From Anas platyrhynchos (Eukaryota; Chordata; Aves; Anseriformes; Anatidae), in contig NC_092589.1 of the NCBI RefSeq assembly GCF_047663525.1, positions 57,717,501-57,781,500 on the forward strand: a stretch of DNA of 64,000 nucleotides, read 5' to 3'. The position numbers and the translations under genes are program-made. A model generated the notes under the pieces. The model saw only the letters and a list, made by a program, of their open reading frames with translations. It was not told the DNA's origin and made no database searches. Below, piece by piece: positions 45,601-61,100 of the stretch. The stretch's first letter is position 1; every line of letters starts with the position of its first letter.

Positions 45601-48600
45601 AGAGAACAGGAGAAGGGTGGGAAGGAACATAAGGGAAGAACATGCACAGGCATACTTTGTGTGTCTGAAACTACAACTCTGACTGAGAGGGGGACACGTA
45701 AGTTCAAGTCCTTGTTAACCAGCATGAGGAAACGCTTGAGCCATGGCACCGATTGTTCTGGAGTTATTTTTATTCCTATATAAAACAAACAAACAAACAA
45801 AAACAAACAAAAAACAAACAAACAAACTCAGCCCCTGAAGCTCTAGGTTTGTCTCCTGCAGAACAAAAATCTAAGATGGACATTTTAAAGTTTTGTGAGA
45901 AATTAAAATACAATTTTAATTTCTCCAGACAGTTTTACCATGAAGATCCTGCACTGCATATTGGGCTGAACTTAAAATATGAACCCAATGTTATTCACCA
46001 TCTTCCTCCACCTCCACCCAGTAAAAACACATTTACACTGCAACTAATACCTCACTAGCTTTGTTCCAATCTGATGTCTGATTTCCTGCCTCTCCTCTTC
46101 AGATGTGCACTGCAAGATGTTTTTGTCTTCTAATTCTTTCTTAGATGGTCTGTTGCCAAGTTTGATAGCAAGAGTATCCCTACGACGAATTTTACTTGCC
46201 AAAGAGCCTGAGGAAAGGAAGAGGAGGGTAAATTTAGTTCATTCATGCTTAGGTTACAAACACAAACTCTGAGTAAGGACTTTAATACCTCCCCAAAGCA
46301 GCCTTGTTCCAACATGCAGGAGAAGAATTTTAATTAACATCAAAGGGGAAATAGTTTCAACTCAGCTCACAACAATAAAAAGTTGGAAGACTTGCATGAA
46401 AAAGCTAACAGCCTAAATGACAGAGGAGCTTTACAAGGACAAATTTACATTTATGTGTCTTTGAAGTCTGATACATTACAGGTTGATTTATTTATCTACT
46501 TAGTACTGTTAGCAAAATGCTGCTTTTTTCTTAATCTTTAAATGAAAATGAGAACAAAGTCTTGTTCTCTCATCTTTCTCATTCTTTTCTTTTTAGTCCC
46601 AATGTAATGCTACTTATTTCTTGTATATTGCTTTCATCTTTAAATTGTTAAAAAAAATAATAGTTGAATAAAATGAAAAACTCTCTGAGAACTTGTAAAG
46701 TATTCTAGGCAGGATGCCCCAGGCACTGAAGCAATCTCTTCATCCGTAAAGTAGATACAGGAGGGACAACAGACACACCATCTTGCCTGTGTTAGTGTCA
46801 GCCAGCTGTGGAACAACTTCCCTTGTCTCTTGTTATTCTGACCGAGAGGGCTACCTATGTCCTATGATGACAGGATTTTATGATGTATGACAGTTTGTTA
46901 AGGTCATGGGCTCCCACTTCACTTCTTATTAAGACACTGCTGCTGTCTGAATTGATGAATTTTTAGTTGCTACCACTTTGGATGGTATTCAGACCAAAAG
47001 GAGAACTGCAGAAGACTTCAGTGTCTCAAGCTATCTGGCACTTCACCTTCTGCTGCACCAGCGTTCATGCTGTTATGTACCCTGCCCTTGGGTCTCCTGC
47101 AGGACTTTCCAGAAGCTGCTGAGGACTGTCCAGTGAGAGCCGGTCCTTTTGGAGGTGGGTGTGCTCTGCTGTAAGCAGCAGCCTGGAATGGTGGCTACAT
47201 GATGCTGAGCCATTTGGGGGCTCATGTAGCATTTGGGTTGCCATGTAGCAACTTCCCCAATCACCTCATTCCCACAAGATCTCTAGTGCAAGTCAGTTCA
47301 AAGCCACACTGGTGCTTTAAGGGTAAAGATTCATTACATGGGCGAGCCCCGATCAATAAAACTTAGGGCTGATGCCCTAACGTGGAGGCCTTGTCCTACC
47401 CTGTTCTCCCGAACCCACTACTTCCACCTCCACTCCCAACTATGCAATGCTTGATCTGGGGCCCAGCAGGTTTTTGATCACAATTGTCTGGGAAGGGAAA
47501 AGGATACTCATTTCTCATTCACCACTAGGTACAACACTACATCATCTAAAACCATGCCATGCAGCCATATCCTCCTCTCTTTACTTTGCTAAACAGGGGT
47601 CAGGCATGGTCACATAATGTAATGTGCACAGGGTGGACTGCAACGTGTTGGTGGGATGCCCTGCAGTAGCACCACATCCTGGAAGAGAATCACCCACAGA
47701 CTGATAGGCCTGCTTGCAGCTCTGTCCCAAAGTCTTTGCTCTCTTGCAGGCCACAACTTAGTGGGGTCATGTACACAACAACTCATTGGGCGTAGGAATC
47801 ATGGACTGCATGCAACCAGCGAGCTCCAGTTAGCAATCTGGCAACCACAGCAGCTTAGCAGGCTCTCTGAGCCAGCCCAGGACAAATGGATGTCAGATAT
47901 ACCCTAAGATGGCCACCCCTCCCCAGCACCCTCTTCTTGTTAGGGGCTTACTTTCAGCACTAGCATTATCATCATCGTCATCATCGTCATCATCTGTGTA
48001 CAGGATCGGCCCGTCAGAGTCCGAGTCGCTGCTGTGGCTCTCTCTGCTGCTTTCACTCTCAGGAGGGGCAGCAGCATCAGACGCCTCCTCCAGTGGTTCA
48101 GAGTGGGTCTGGTCAGGTGCCTCTGCTTCTTGGTCATCCTTGGAAGCCAGGCTATGAATTCATAAGCAGACACAGTGTCACATTAATGCAAGCAGTAGAG
48201 AACATGAATGAGAGAGAGCCTGCATAAGCAAGCATGAAAATAAAAGTTCTGCTGCTCAAACTAACTTCTTTCTCTAAAACTGTATGTAGGTAAAACATAT
48301 GCAATGTATATATATGTGCATGGGTATACGTATCTGTTTATGCATAAGCGTGTTAAGAAGAAAGATGCAAACAGTCTAAAAAGATGAGCTGCAAAGTCTT
48401 TGTACAGAAACATCATTGTTCTTGTTTATTTCTTGTGGGATAGTACCAACTGCATAAAAGCTAAAGAGAGGAGAGAAACAGCTCATAAAGTTGGGGGTGA
48501 GAGGAGTCAGTCAGAGAGCAGGCAGGATTGCAAAGCTTCCTCTTCTGGAAGCCTGACTCTATTTACTGCAAATATAGTTTTATTGCTGTTGGGTGCAAAA

Positions 48601-49066
48601 CATTCATTTCTATCATTGATGAATATGGAAATCGGCAGCAGAGGGCCCTCTGCCTTGGGAAAATCCTTTGTGTAAACGAAGGGTAGAGAAAAGGGAGAAG
48701 CAGCACAGGAATGCAACATTGGCACAGATGTACCAGCAAGGCTCCCTCTATTTCAAGGAAACTCTCTCAGTCACTGGCATCTAGACCAAAACTTCTTGGG
48801 TTGTTATGAAAGACACTGGGTCTTGTGGCAGGGAAAAGACAGATTAATAAGCTAGTTGCTTTTTTGCTGCCAACTATTTTGCGTAAAAAATATAATTATG
48901 ACTTTGTTCTTGACTAGATTTTATAATATCTGAGACTTAGAAAAGCTGTTAGGCAGTAGCAGACCAAACATTTACTAACCAATGCTTAAAACTGTCATTA
49001 AGTCTGCAAGTGAATTCAGCTACTGAATCGAGAGCTTTATCAATGAGATTTTAAATTATATTCCCC

Positions 49067-49129
<63 letters not shown>

Positions 49130-52100
49130 CAAACTTTTAATTAAGCATCCTTTCTTGCTTGCCTTTATGAGAGAGAAATAAAGTGTTATCTGTGGCTAGC
49201 TGAGCTGTTGACTGCAGTGGTCAGTATTCAGCCAGGCAGCAATACAGGTGGCACATGATGAGAAATGCCATCATGGGGAATCATTAAATATTATGGGTGA
49301 ATGGCTCAAAGATGTTCACAAGGGGCAAATTGTGCTGGGATGCCCCTAAGAAGTGGACACAAATTACCAGTCAGCATGCCTACAGCATCCTTTATGCAAA
49401 GGTAACACTAGAAACATGGGTTCCTGCAGGCTTTGCCACTTACCTATGACAGCAATGACTTACCAATGACCATCTCACCTTTTTGAGTCTTCTCCACTAG
49501 CATCTGGACCACCGTCTTGAGCTGTACTGCTCAGGTTGTCATCTGTGCCTTGCTCAGCCTGGAGAAGAGGTTTCATATCTGATCCAGGGATGGATGGCCT
49601 GGCTACCGAGCCCTCTGGTGCATCTTGGGCATCTGAGGAGACAGCGGGCTGACCAGCTGCAGCAGGAACAGGAGGTGGAGGTGGAGGAGGAGCTGTGGTG
49701 GGAGGAGGGGGGACAACCAGCTTGCTCCGTTGGTCTATGTCCTCTGTTTCAGAAATTACTATGGAAGGCTGCTCAGGCTCAGATTTTTCTGCCTTCACTT
49801 CCAACCTGTTGGCTGTGGCACCTGAGGGGGAAGAAGCTGCCCCATCTGGTGCCGTTCGTGGGGCTGACTGCTTCCCAGCTTTCTTCTTGCCCCTGGGAGT
49901 CCCTGATGTGCCCGATTTGCTGGAAGTCTCCTTAGAGGCTTTGGAATGAGATGATGTGGACGAAGGAGATGGCGATGAAGAAGACTTGGAGACTGGTGCT
50001 TTTTTAGCATGTGAGGAACTAGAACTAGCTAAAATAAGAAAAGAAAAAGCATTTTACAGTCTCGCAACTATGCATTTTTTGCACTTTTCTGCATGAATTG
50101 CTTTGTATGCTGATAAAAATGAAAAAATTACACTTGATACTTCTATAACTCTTCATCTATATGCTTGAGATGAGTAAAGGTTGGAATTCACAATTCAGCT
50201 TTAGAGATGGGAAGACTGAAATGATGAATACTTGTCGAAGATCAGTGAAGGGGATCAACCTTAGAAATAGGTGCGATTTTGATCCTAGCATTCTGTGTTG
50301 GCCCATTAGAAGTTGCCTGGACATCATCCACTACTTTTTTCCAAAACGTTTCTTGCCCTAGTTAAAAAATACATAAAAAAATGCTACTGGACCAAGAAAA
50401 TTGTCTGACCTTTTCTATTATGTGATTTTTATGGTCTGAGCAGTAGGAGAACAATATGATTTTCCTCACACCTTTCAATGAACATCAGGACCATTGAGAG
50501 CATCAGTTAATTACATTTCACAATGTTCTTGCAAGTGGCATGCTCCTAGTTAATGTCAAGCAGCAGAGGGACAGTAAAATGAGATGTAATTTTGAGTCCA
50601 GATTGGTATGTCCATAAAACAGAGTTGGAAACCAATGATCTCATTCTGCACAAATGATGTCCAGAAGGAAAGAGGCACTGCAGGCCTTCTGTATATACTG
50701 GAGCTCTTTGTCTTGACAGTGACCAACTCAAGTAGCCTTGAAAATGTGGTGACACAAGATTTTGACACTAGTTGCACGAACTGGCTGGTAATGTTTCTGT
50801 CTGCTGTTGTGATACTATACTGAAGCATATATGGTTGCACCTTGGCTCTAGTCAGTGCCCAGGTTTGCAGGAGAGCTCAGCTAGCAAGGTATGCCCCATG
50901 TGCATCCCAGCCACGTTTCTGATGGCTATGTTGATGCACACATCACTTGGACTGGGAGCTTCAGAATTCTGACTTGCATTTAAAAAGCAATAAAACTGAC
51001 AGCCACCTTAAAATTCAGTCCTCTTCATCAAAATGCATCCAACTCAAACACTTCTGCTGCAGTAAAAATGCATTAACCTCAAGAGCGCAAATGAAAGCAT
51101 TATAAAGCTACACGGCAGCCTTGAAGCTAAGCTTACCGAATAAAACAGAAAGCTGTAATAAAAATCTGCTGAAAGGCCTACTTTACTTATAAGCATTTAA
51201 ATAAAAACAAAACCCCAGCAGATTAGGATAGAATCAAAATACAGATACTGGCCATAATAAGCTCACGATACAAAAATAGCTTTCACAGTGTGACTGCTCT
51301 TAGTCTAAAAGAAGATGGAAAATAATTCAAAAGACACATTACACCGTTCTCTCCTGCAGCAGAATGTTATGGTTTATAAACATTTATAGAGCCGTGTGGC
51401 TTTCAGTACATCTGGAAAAATTTGCAGGAACTCATGGCTTCAGGCATATCAGTGTCCCTCTTTGTGCCGTGAGGTAACTGTACGGGGCACGGCGCGGGAT
51501 CTACTGATACTGCAGTCACCAGCCACACCGACTGACTTCACTTACCAGCAAATCAAAAGGAAACAAAGAAATGGTACAGGCGGCAGTTCCTAATTGCAAT
51601 GGAAATAAATGGTGGCTCCAACCTGTATATTATTTAGCAGAAACCTCAGTGAGTAAGTAGATGGTACTAACAAAGGGCTCTGGTTCTGATCCAGCAAAGC
51701 ACTTAAACACAGGCCCCAGCCAACAAAACCAGTTATGTGCTTAAACTTAAGAACTCCAGCACAATACAAATATACAGCTGCACTATAATTATCAATGGGA
51801 AAACGTCAAAAGATGTTTCCATTGAATGAAACCTTACATTATTCTCAGAACCCTCCTGGACTTGCAATCAGATACAAAAACTTGAAAGAATTCTCCCAGA
51901 GAAATTCACCCCCACACACTTTCACTCAGGTCAGAAGTGCTATTGCTATTGTTGCTTTAAGCTGGGCTGCCTGACAACTTTCTGTCAAGCCTCTTTTTCA
52001 GTAGAAAATTTGAATTTTGATTAAACACAGAAATTTCACGACCATTATTTGCCTTTTGGCACAAGTACATGCTTACGTTCATGTCCCCTTTCTCCCAGCT

Positions 52101-55100
52101 ATACTGTTTCAGTTTGGAAACCTTCTGAGTAACCTCAGTTTCTCAAATCCTATTCTCCTTCATGGGACTAGATCACTGGCTGCACCACTTGTTCACTTTC
52201 ATGGGGATCTGATAAACCTTGTGTATTAAATACTGCTCCCGATACATTCTCCTTATGAATCATTGCCCCTATTTAAAATGAAAACCATGTACCTAATGCT
52301 GAAAGAAATTACTAGTAGAAAATGTACTATTTTATACAAGAGGTACATTGATATATTTTATAGCTGTATGGTCTCAAGTACTGCATGAAATTTCAGCAAG
52401 GCTACTAAAAGACAGATCTGGAAATCGAATGTGTTTTAATTTAAGAACTGAGGTACCTGAGAGCTTGTTACCAACCACTTGCCTGAGCATTTCTCTATCT
52501 GGTGGGTTGTTCTGTTTCTGAAAGGTCTGCTGTTATTAGGTTCCTTCACCTGGGAGGAACTGAGTTTTCCAGCTGCAAGTGAAATACAAGGAGCAAGTTC
52601 TGGGTTTTCAAAATGTTTTTTCTTGTGGTCTATTGATGTAGTAGGGACAGTTAATACCAAGTTAATGGATATTTTATGGCAAAGTTATTATTGTAACTTT
52701 AGCAGTCTTGCAATGTTTTCAAACAATCCTCTTCTGTGTGCTTCAAATACAAAACTTGCCAAAATGTACAAGTTATGAAGAAGTATACTTGGAGAGAAAA
52801 CTGGAGTGACTGAAGGGCTTTGAAAGACTCAAAGAGGATCAAAAATACAAGGTTTGTATAAGTTGGCCAGTGCACATATATATACAGTCCATTCGTCATA
52901 ATACTTCTTGCACTCAAATTATATTTGAATGTTTTCATTTTGGTTATTGTCTAAATTTCAACCACTCAAACTCCAGATCAGCACCTTAGAACAGCTACCT
53001 ATAATCTAGCATCTTTGCAGAATTTTGGTTAAAAAGTGCAGTAATAAAAACATCTATTATGTGCCTGATGACTGACGTTTTCCATTCTCAGTGCATATTT
53101 AGAATCACAAGAAGCTATCAACAAGCTCAGCAAGTCTGACTGTTTCTAAGGATTTATAATTCTTCTTCTTATTAATTTATTTATTTATTTTTCTCAGTTA
53201 AAACAACCACTACTCAACAATCTTTAAAGATCGCTTCCTGGTTTTATCCTTTACCTCTTTGAAATCTTCTCATCTTGTCACGTTAATTGGAATAGTTGTT
53301 ACTTCCAGCAGAAAGTTACAGCAAAACCAAAAAAGTTTTTCTTTGGGGCAACTCAGATGTATTTGGTTTCAGAAGTCGCCTTTTCCCCTGCTGATTCTTT
53401 GGCAGTTCTCTATGTTGTTTTATTACCAACACTTACATGTCACCTGGGAATTCAATATAGTCTCCGTTGTGCTTGGTTTTGTGCATACATTTGTTAGACA
53501 GCGAAGTGATTCATCTGATGTTTGGGGTGTTTGCAGACAGCAGAACCAGAGCTCAGTGGGAAGCTAGCTAAAAACATCAGAGGCATGCTCTTTAGTAGCA
53601 CCACTATTTACAAAAGCTAAAGTTCTCACCAGACAAAGTCAAGCACCCCCATGCACATGCACCCACTGCAACAGGCACGGCCTGTGCAGTACTCACCAGC
53701 TTCCCGATTTGCACTGTGACTTGTTGGCTTTGGAGGTGGGAGAGGAGGCTGCTTAGCAGGAGCCTTTCCCTTTTTTTTAGCATGAGATGCTTCATTACTC
53801 TTATGGCTGGTGGTGGTTGAAGCAGCAATAGCATTTTTTGGTGGTAGCGGAGCTTTTTTAGATTTAGGCTTAGACTTGGGTAGTGGTGGAGCATGGGATG
53901 CCGGTATTTCTGGGCAGTGATCAGTAGTGCTCTCTATGGATAAGAAAGTGAATAGAAGCCAACTGACACAAACATATGCCACATACATTTAATAGCAAGC
54001 TTGACAATGACTACTTTTTGCTGCTTGAGCTCTTGGGAATCAGTACAGACTTCTTCATCTTCTGAAGTATTACTTCAGAAAAAAAAAATTGCCATCTGTC
54101 TCCACTCAAGTCCCTCTCGTTGAAGACTTTTGCCTGGCTCTTCTCTTATTCTCGCCTATTCTAGATCTCCAAGATCCCTCCTTAACTCTCAACATCCCCA
54201 ACTAGACTGCTGCCTGCAAACAAAGCATGGGAAATACATGTACCATTTACTCCTCTCACAAATTCCCTTAGATTCTTTCCAGTCCTCTTGAGATCAACAG
54301 ACTATAAAACCCAGATTCATGTGAATCTGAATGTTAACAGGGCCATTCCCTCAGCCACAGGTTCAAATATGGCTATGCAGCTGAAACTATCCCCTGCAGG
54401 AACCCATTCTCCTAAGCTGCAGAGTGCTTGCTCAGAGAAACAGCAAATTTATTTTGGGTATCTTCCCCAGGGTATTTCTACTCTTCAGAAAGAGATGAAG
54501 CTAAATTAAAATAGGATGTCATTTGCCATGGGAATGCTCTTCTCTCCTGCGTACTCCGAGTACTGTCACCAGACTGCAGTTTTAAGAATCATCAGTTACT
54601 TAGCCCAGGAAAATCCCGACTTTATCTACATCGTGTAGTCCAGTAGGAATGGCTCTGCAGGGTGAAAACTGGTAACACTGAGGACCCTATAACCCCAAGT
54701 GTGTACTTCATGAGATTTTATGTTGGACTAGCTTCAGCCTAGTTCTGTAGACCGCATGCCCAGATGTGGTGGGAGCACCACCAGTTCCTGAATGCAGCTT
54801 TTGTTTTAGTTTCATTCAAAGGGAAGCTGGTTTGTGTGCTCTGCAAACCAAAGAATAGTAAGCAGGGATGATCTGCAAATTCACTTTGGAACTGCATTCC
54901 TAGCACTAATGTAGATGAGCCATTTAGAGTCAGCACAACATTTTGCAATATAATCTCTACAGTTGTTAGACTGTAGCTGGTAGTCAGATGGGAATCTTTA
55001 TTTATTCCATCACACCAACTCTGTGCCCATTTGGGCTCAAGATAGCCTTTCCAAGCCTTTTGGAAAAAGGATGTTATAAAACCAAGAGCATAAAATCAAA

Positions 55101-58100
55101 ATCATATGGGCTTTACATGCATGTTAGTATAAATTATAATGGTCAGGGAACAAAGAAGCCAAGCACATATCAAAATTACTTCCAACAATCTCTCTCTCTC
55201 TCTTTTTTTTTTTTAATCACTAAAGAGGAAACCAATTCACTTCTTGAAGTATGTTCCTACAAAAGCCTTACTCTTACACACATTAAGTGGCCGTTCCTGG
55301 ATCTTCTGTCCATTCCTCACCCTTTTCCTTCTTCTGTGAAAGATTCCCAAGAGATAAGCAGCATCTTTTCATTTTAAGATTAGTAAATGAAAAATAAAAA
55401 TTGTGTTGGACAATGACGACATTCTTTATCTGAGAAACAAAGCCTTTTCAAACTCTAGTTTAAGGCTTGTTAATATGAACCTAATGCATCACCTGCAGAT
55501 ACTAAGAGCAACATGCACATGTGTCTCTTTAACAACCAAAGGAATTAAGACTAACAGTCCAGCATCTTCCTCCTTTATTTCCAGCCCATATAATCACATG
55601 ATAGACTAATATGTTTTTGCTAATGTTGTACAAGAACCATTGTTTTACAGTTAGCAAGCAGATTCTTTCGAGCACAGATCCTTGTATGACCTCTTTGTTT
55701 TCCTACCTCTTTCTTCTGGACCAGAGAAAGACTTTGGAAGAAGAAAAAAACATGTTTGTTACATTTTGCTTTCCTCTTTTATAGCAAACAGCATCTCCTT
55801 GTGAAACTCTACTTAACTTCATTCAAAGTTGAAAACCTGATTTAATTCTGAAAAAGCAGGACATTTTAAAATTTTAGTTCCATTATAGTAACATAGCAAG
55901 AGAAGGTAAAATTTTGAAGGGCATGATGATCAGAAATAATTTTATGTGTAAACCGTTCCTTGATATACCTTTTCCTTATGGGTCCAGCATGTTAAAACTT
56001 TATTTACTACCAAGAAACAACTGTAAATTTGTGTATTTATACATTGCCACTATGTTCTGCTTCCAGTCATATTCATACAAAAAATCTTTAAGAGAAAATA
56101 ATAACCTATTAAAAAGAAATACTCCACTCACCATATTCTAAGGAAATGCAGTGCAATTATTTAGAATCTTGGTCAATTAACATTCAACTATATAAGTGAT
56201 TAAATAATGTGTCACAGAATTTATCTTATGTATTAGCAAAAAAAGTACAAAATACAAGGCTAAATCTTTACTTAGTTGCAAGTAAGAATATCTTAATGAC
56301 ACCCAACCAACAGTTTTCAGTTCTGTAGAAAAATAACTAAAATGTATAAATGAAAAACAAAATTAGAACAGTTCATTCAAATCAAAGTCTCTGCTTGCAG
56401 ACTTAAGTTGTAATTAAAACTGGTAATTTATATAATATTGATTTTAACTGAAATACCTCACCATCACTGGAATATCATCTCTTTATCTAGGACAGTTCTT
56501 TCTATACTGTTATGTACATCATAACAAAGTCTGGCAGACTCTTTTTGCACAGTAGAACCTTATTTGCTCAGATAGTTACAGCTCCCTTTGAATCTTGACT
56601 GCACCTTGATTACGTATATGCCCTTTTCTTGGTCTTGACTAGTGAGTCATCTTGTATCCACAAGGAAAGCCATGGTGAAGAGAATTGCTCTTCCCATTGC
56701 TTTTACCATGTCGTATTGCCATATTATCTTTGTCTTTACTAACTTTGTTAGCTTCACTTTTTATCTCATCAGGTACAAGCCCAAAGGCCCTCAGCGTCAG
56801 TCTGATCCTGCCCAAACTGTTGTTTCTCACTTACTCTTGAGACACTGATTCCCAGTTCCCACCTGACTAGGCCATTACACTAGCTTTTGCTGCCAACAAG
56901 CTGTGTGTTGAAGTAGACAATATTTCATTGATTTTCCTCTGCTGCTCTCAGGTTCGGAAGGCTCTCCTTGTCAACATTCACAAATATACCTATCAACTGT
57001 CATCTCCTACATTACACTCTATTATGATGCCAAAGCTGTCAATTTTTAAGCTGCTGGCATTGTTCTTGTTTTCCTGGTGTAGTCTCCTCTTGTTTTTCAG
57101 CGTGTCACTGAAAAAAAGAGAGGACACCACTATCTTTTACTGCAAGTCCATTGGAACATTTCTGTGTTTTTCTGTATTTATGTAAGCCACCATAAAATAA
57201 ATTTCTGGTCTATGTGTGAGTACTGCAGTAGTACAAACAGCTAATAATGAAACACTGGCATGCTCTTGAACAGCAACAGGAACGGTCTGATGTCTGTAAA
57301 TGGCTCAAGATAAAATTATGTTGTAATTGTACCTCCCTAGCATGACTCTGCTTGAATATGGGTCCTTGGTCTTCAAGCCTGTTCTTTCTCATCTCAGTTG
57401 TGACTGCCAAATCAAGGAGCTGGCTGAATCAGCTCAGTTCATCTATTTGTTCAAGCCCATCCCCAAGGTATCTCAGTACCAGCTGTGATGCATTTTTATT
57501 GCTGTTTCTTTTCTTAATTTACAGATCTGTTCATCACAAACTGGACTTTTAACAAAAGGTCTCCAAATGACCATCAGATAGGAGTATCTTTTATTCACTT
57601 CTGCCTTCATCAAGACATCTGCTGTAAAAGCAATGTCCCCATAAATTATTTTTAATAGGAAAGTAAAGCAAATGTTAATATCTCATTAAGCATTTGGATC
57701 AATAATATGTTTATACTTGGAACAAATTTTCCAAAGACCAGATTTTCAAGAAAGCTCACTTTGAGATCAGATTTTTTTGTTCCCAGAAACTGTGGTTGAG
57801 ACCAGGCTTTTAAGAATGCTGTTTTCTCATATAAACACCTAAACAATGGCCAGGATTACAAAACACTCAGTGTACAGCAGCTCTTGTAGAAATCTTTCAA
57901 GTTTCAAAGATTTTCAGAGATTCCAACATGCCGTATTCACTGGAAAATCAAATGACTTATATTGGAAGCTAAACGTGACACCGTTTGTAAACTGTGGACC
58001 AAATGGTGGTTTTGACGAACTGTGTCAGTCTTTAATGTAGTCTCAGAAAACATACACAACCGGGTTGTATAATACATGTATGTTTTCTTTACTTTTGTGG

Positions 58101-61100
58101 ATTTCTAAGGAATTGAAGGTCCAAGCTGTTTTACCCCAGGATTTTGTCATACAGTACTGATGCTTTTGTTCTTACAGATAGAGCAGTGATATGAAGATAG
58201 CTCACAGAGAACCAATACTGCTGCAGTGCAAGCATATAATCTATATCGACTGCAAAGCACCCTTCTCCTGGAAGATGAGCATAACTCAGTGGAGTAACAC
58301 TACATAAAATCGAAGTTGGAAATAATGTATGATTTGTTGCCTTTTGCAGAATAAATCCCTGTAAAGAGAAACTCAGTATGTTTTGAGAACTGAGAGTTTC
58401 CTTTCCAGTCTATGCAGAGACCTGTGTTGTGATTAATCAAAACCCAGGAAGTTGTCATTCAGAAACGTGGGACGACAGACAACACAAGGTGTCTTTTGTC
58501 TCATTTTTGGACTCACTGACTGTGCTGACGCAGGTGGTCAACTCATTCAGATGCTTTCATAAACTTCAGATTTAAACAGCTCCATTTTTTGTCCATGCTA
58601 TTGCTACTAAAATTGTTTGAGAAAACACCCATTTTAATTGTTAGAAAGTTTCCCTTAATTTCCAGTCTAAACGTATTTCAAGCCACTGTTTATTCCTTTC
58701 TACTTGTGCCAGCATTGTCCTTCAGCCATGCTCTCTCCTGGCTGTATACCAACTTGTCACATTCATTGAATGCACTCAGACTAAGGCTCTGTTTTGCTAG
58801 GTTGAACAAGAACAGCTGTCTCATGACGCTCTTAGCAGCCCTATCTGCATTCATTCGAGTTTTGAATTCATCCTTCCTGAAGACAGATGAGCAGATCTGT
58901 ACATATGCAGGCTTCCAGATCTTGCTTACTGTACAATGTCAGCAGCACCCTGTGCATGAGGCCTTCTAACAAAGATAGAGTAGAAATCAGAAGGAGAAGG
59001 AAGAAAGGGCCAGGTGTAACATCTGACCTAAAGTAACCATGTTCAAATATTTCACATTGGTTCCAAGATAAAAAAGGAAACACACAAAAAAAAACAACAA
59101 CCCAAACCCACTGACTATCATTTTACACTGCTAACTGCCCAACTGCATTGTAAGAAGTAAACTATTAAGTCAAGACAGAATATCTGAAACATCTTCACTG
59201 TTAGCTGCATATTTTATTATTTTCTTATTCTACAGAAGACTTGTAAAGTGAATAGGCATACTGGTTTCTATGTTCCCTTATGCTTTTTGTATAGATATTT
59301 TCTAACAATTCAATGGTTACTCTTCTAAAATCCTGTCTACCTCCTAATCCTGAAGCCATGTTAGGATATCTTTTCTATAAATGAAAAAAAAATTATAAAA
59401 AATGGCAGCTTTACGAATTAGGAGCTTTCCTCTGCCACTAAACATACGTGGGTGAAAGCCTGCACCTCTCACATCAGTCTGCTGGCATGGGATAGCCTGG
59501 CTGACTTGGTGAACAGTCTCTGACCAAACAGAGCTTTACCTAGAGCAGCTTTCCTTTTAAGAAGACTTGGATTCAGCCTCATTTACATAGTTCAGGTGAT
59601 GAATAGAAGATATACTATTCTTAGAAGAACTGTTTTTAGCCAGCAAATAACTCAGATGGACTGAGACCTACAAGAAGATTCTCGCGAGCCAGGCAAAAAA
59701 AAACAACACAACTTTTATGTATTGTGCTCATAGATGATATACAAAGCTTGGGGTTGTAGGAAGCCAACAAGACACAGAAGAGGGAGAACAGTCTGCCTTG
59801 TCTCTCACAGGGAATGGTTTGCAAAACTGGTCTGTTGAAAGACTTCTGTATAAGACCCTGGAAGACGAAATAAAGCAAAGACCTCTGAGAAAAGGAACCT
59901 AGAAAATTTGAGTTTGAAGAACAATCTCTTGTACACAAACTGGAGTGTTGGTCAGCAAGTATGCATACTCAAAAGACCAGAGCTTATGATTCCCTTTTTC
60001 CTTTTCCGTTTATCCATCAGAAAAACAAAAGATTAAATTTAAAGGCAGAGTTAAGCGACAGCTGATAAAGCGTATGGGAAAGGACCTCTGAACCCAACAT
60101 ACTCTGACCTGAACGTTTGCCAGCTCTCAAGGTCAGTTATCAGGTGGGGGAAAGGCATTATACACATGGATCCTATGAATTCATTTGGAAACAGGACGAC
60201 AAATTGTTTCCTTCACTGAAACACGTGAGAAAACCTAAGAGGATCTCAGGTCTGCTATAAACGGTATAGGAACATTTCAGAAGCTTATGCTTCATGTCTC
60301 CCACAACACCCACAGCACCCACAAAAGAGCTCTGGCTTCCTGCAGTGCAGTTATTTATCAGAGTTTTATCACACAGACCTGACTGATGGTATGCAAAATG
60401 AAACTTCTGCTTACTTTTTTCCAGGCCATATCTTACAAATGGTTACTGAACCTTTCACTTCTTCAACCCCAAGGTAAAAATGAAATGTGAAATTATCTAC
60501 CAGAATCACGGAAAGATATTTAGCTTCCCATGATTAAAAAAAATAAATTTAAAAATAATATAAACAGAACTCAGATACAAACTCAGTGTTCTCTGGTATT
60601 TCTGAATGCCAGAGACATCCTGGGAGGATAAGAAGGAGCTCTGACACAGTACCAGGGGATTTTAAAATGTGCAGCAAGCATGCTGTATCATCATACTATG
60701 TCCCTGTACCTACAACAGCTACAGTTTTGACATCTATTCTACTGATGTTGCTTTTGCTCTTCTCTACCACTATTGTAGGGGACAGGAGGCAGGAAGCCTC
60801 CTTGGATCCCATATGCGATGCTCATACCCCACTGTGAACCTGGAGCGCTGGGGTCTGTAGGGTCTACTATAAGACAAGTGCCATAGGTCAGGAGCCCTGG
60901 AACGACAGCATGGTCCAGACTGCTGGCCAGACAGCCTGCAGGTACTTTGGCACACTGCCTGTCCACTTGCTGCTCTGCATCCCTTCCAGGGTGCTCACAG
61001 AGAATGGCTACAGTTTAACTTTGTGTTTTCTGCAAAAGACAAAAGATGGTAGGCACTTTTAGTCAAATCAGAAAAAAAGATAAAAATCAGAATTTGAGCT

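Noticed and set aside
47908-48157. Plus-strand serine-rich ORF
   Set aside because: Exact antisense of the PHACTR2 acidic exon; the Ser run is the complement of Asp codons.
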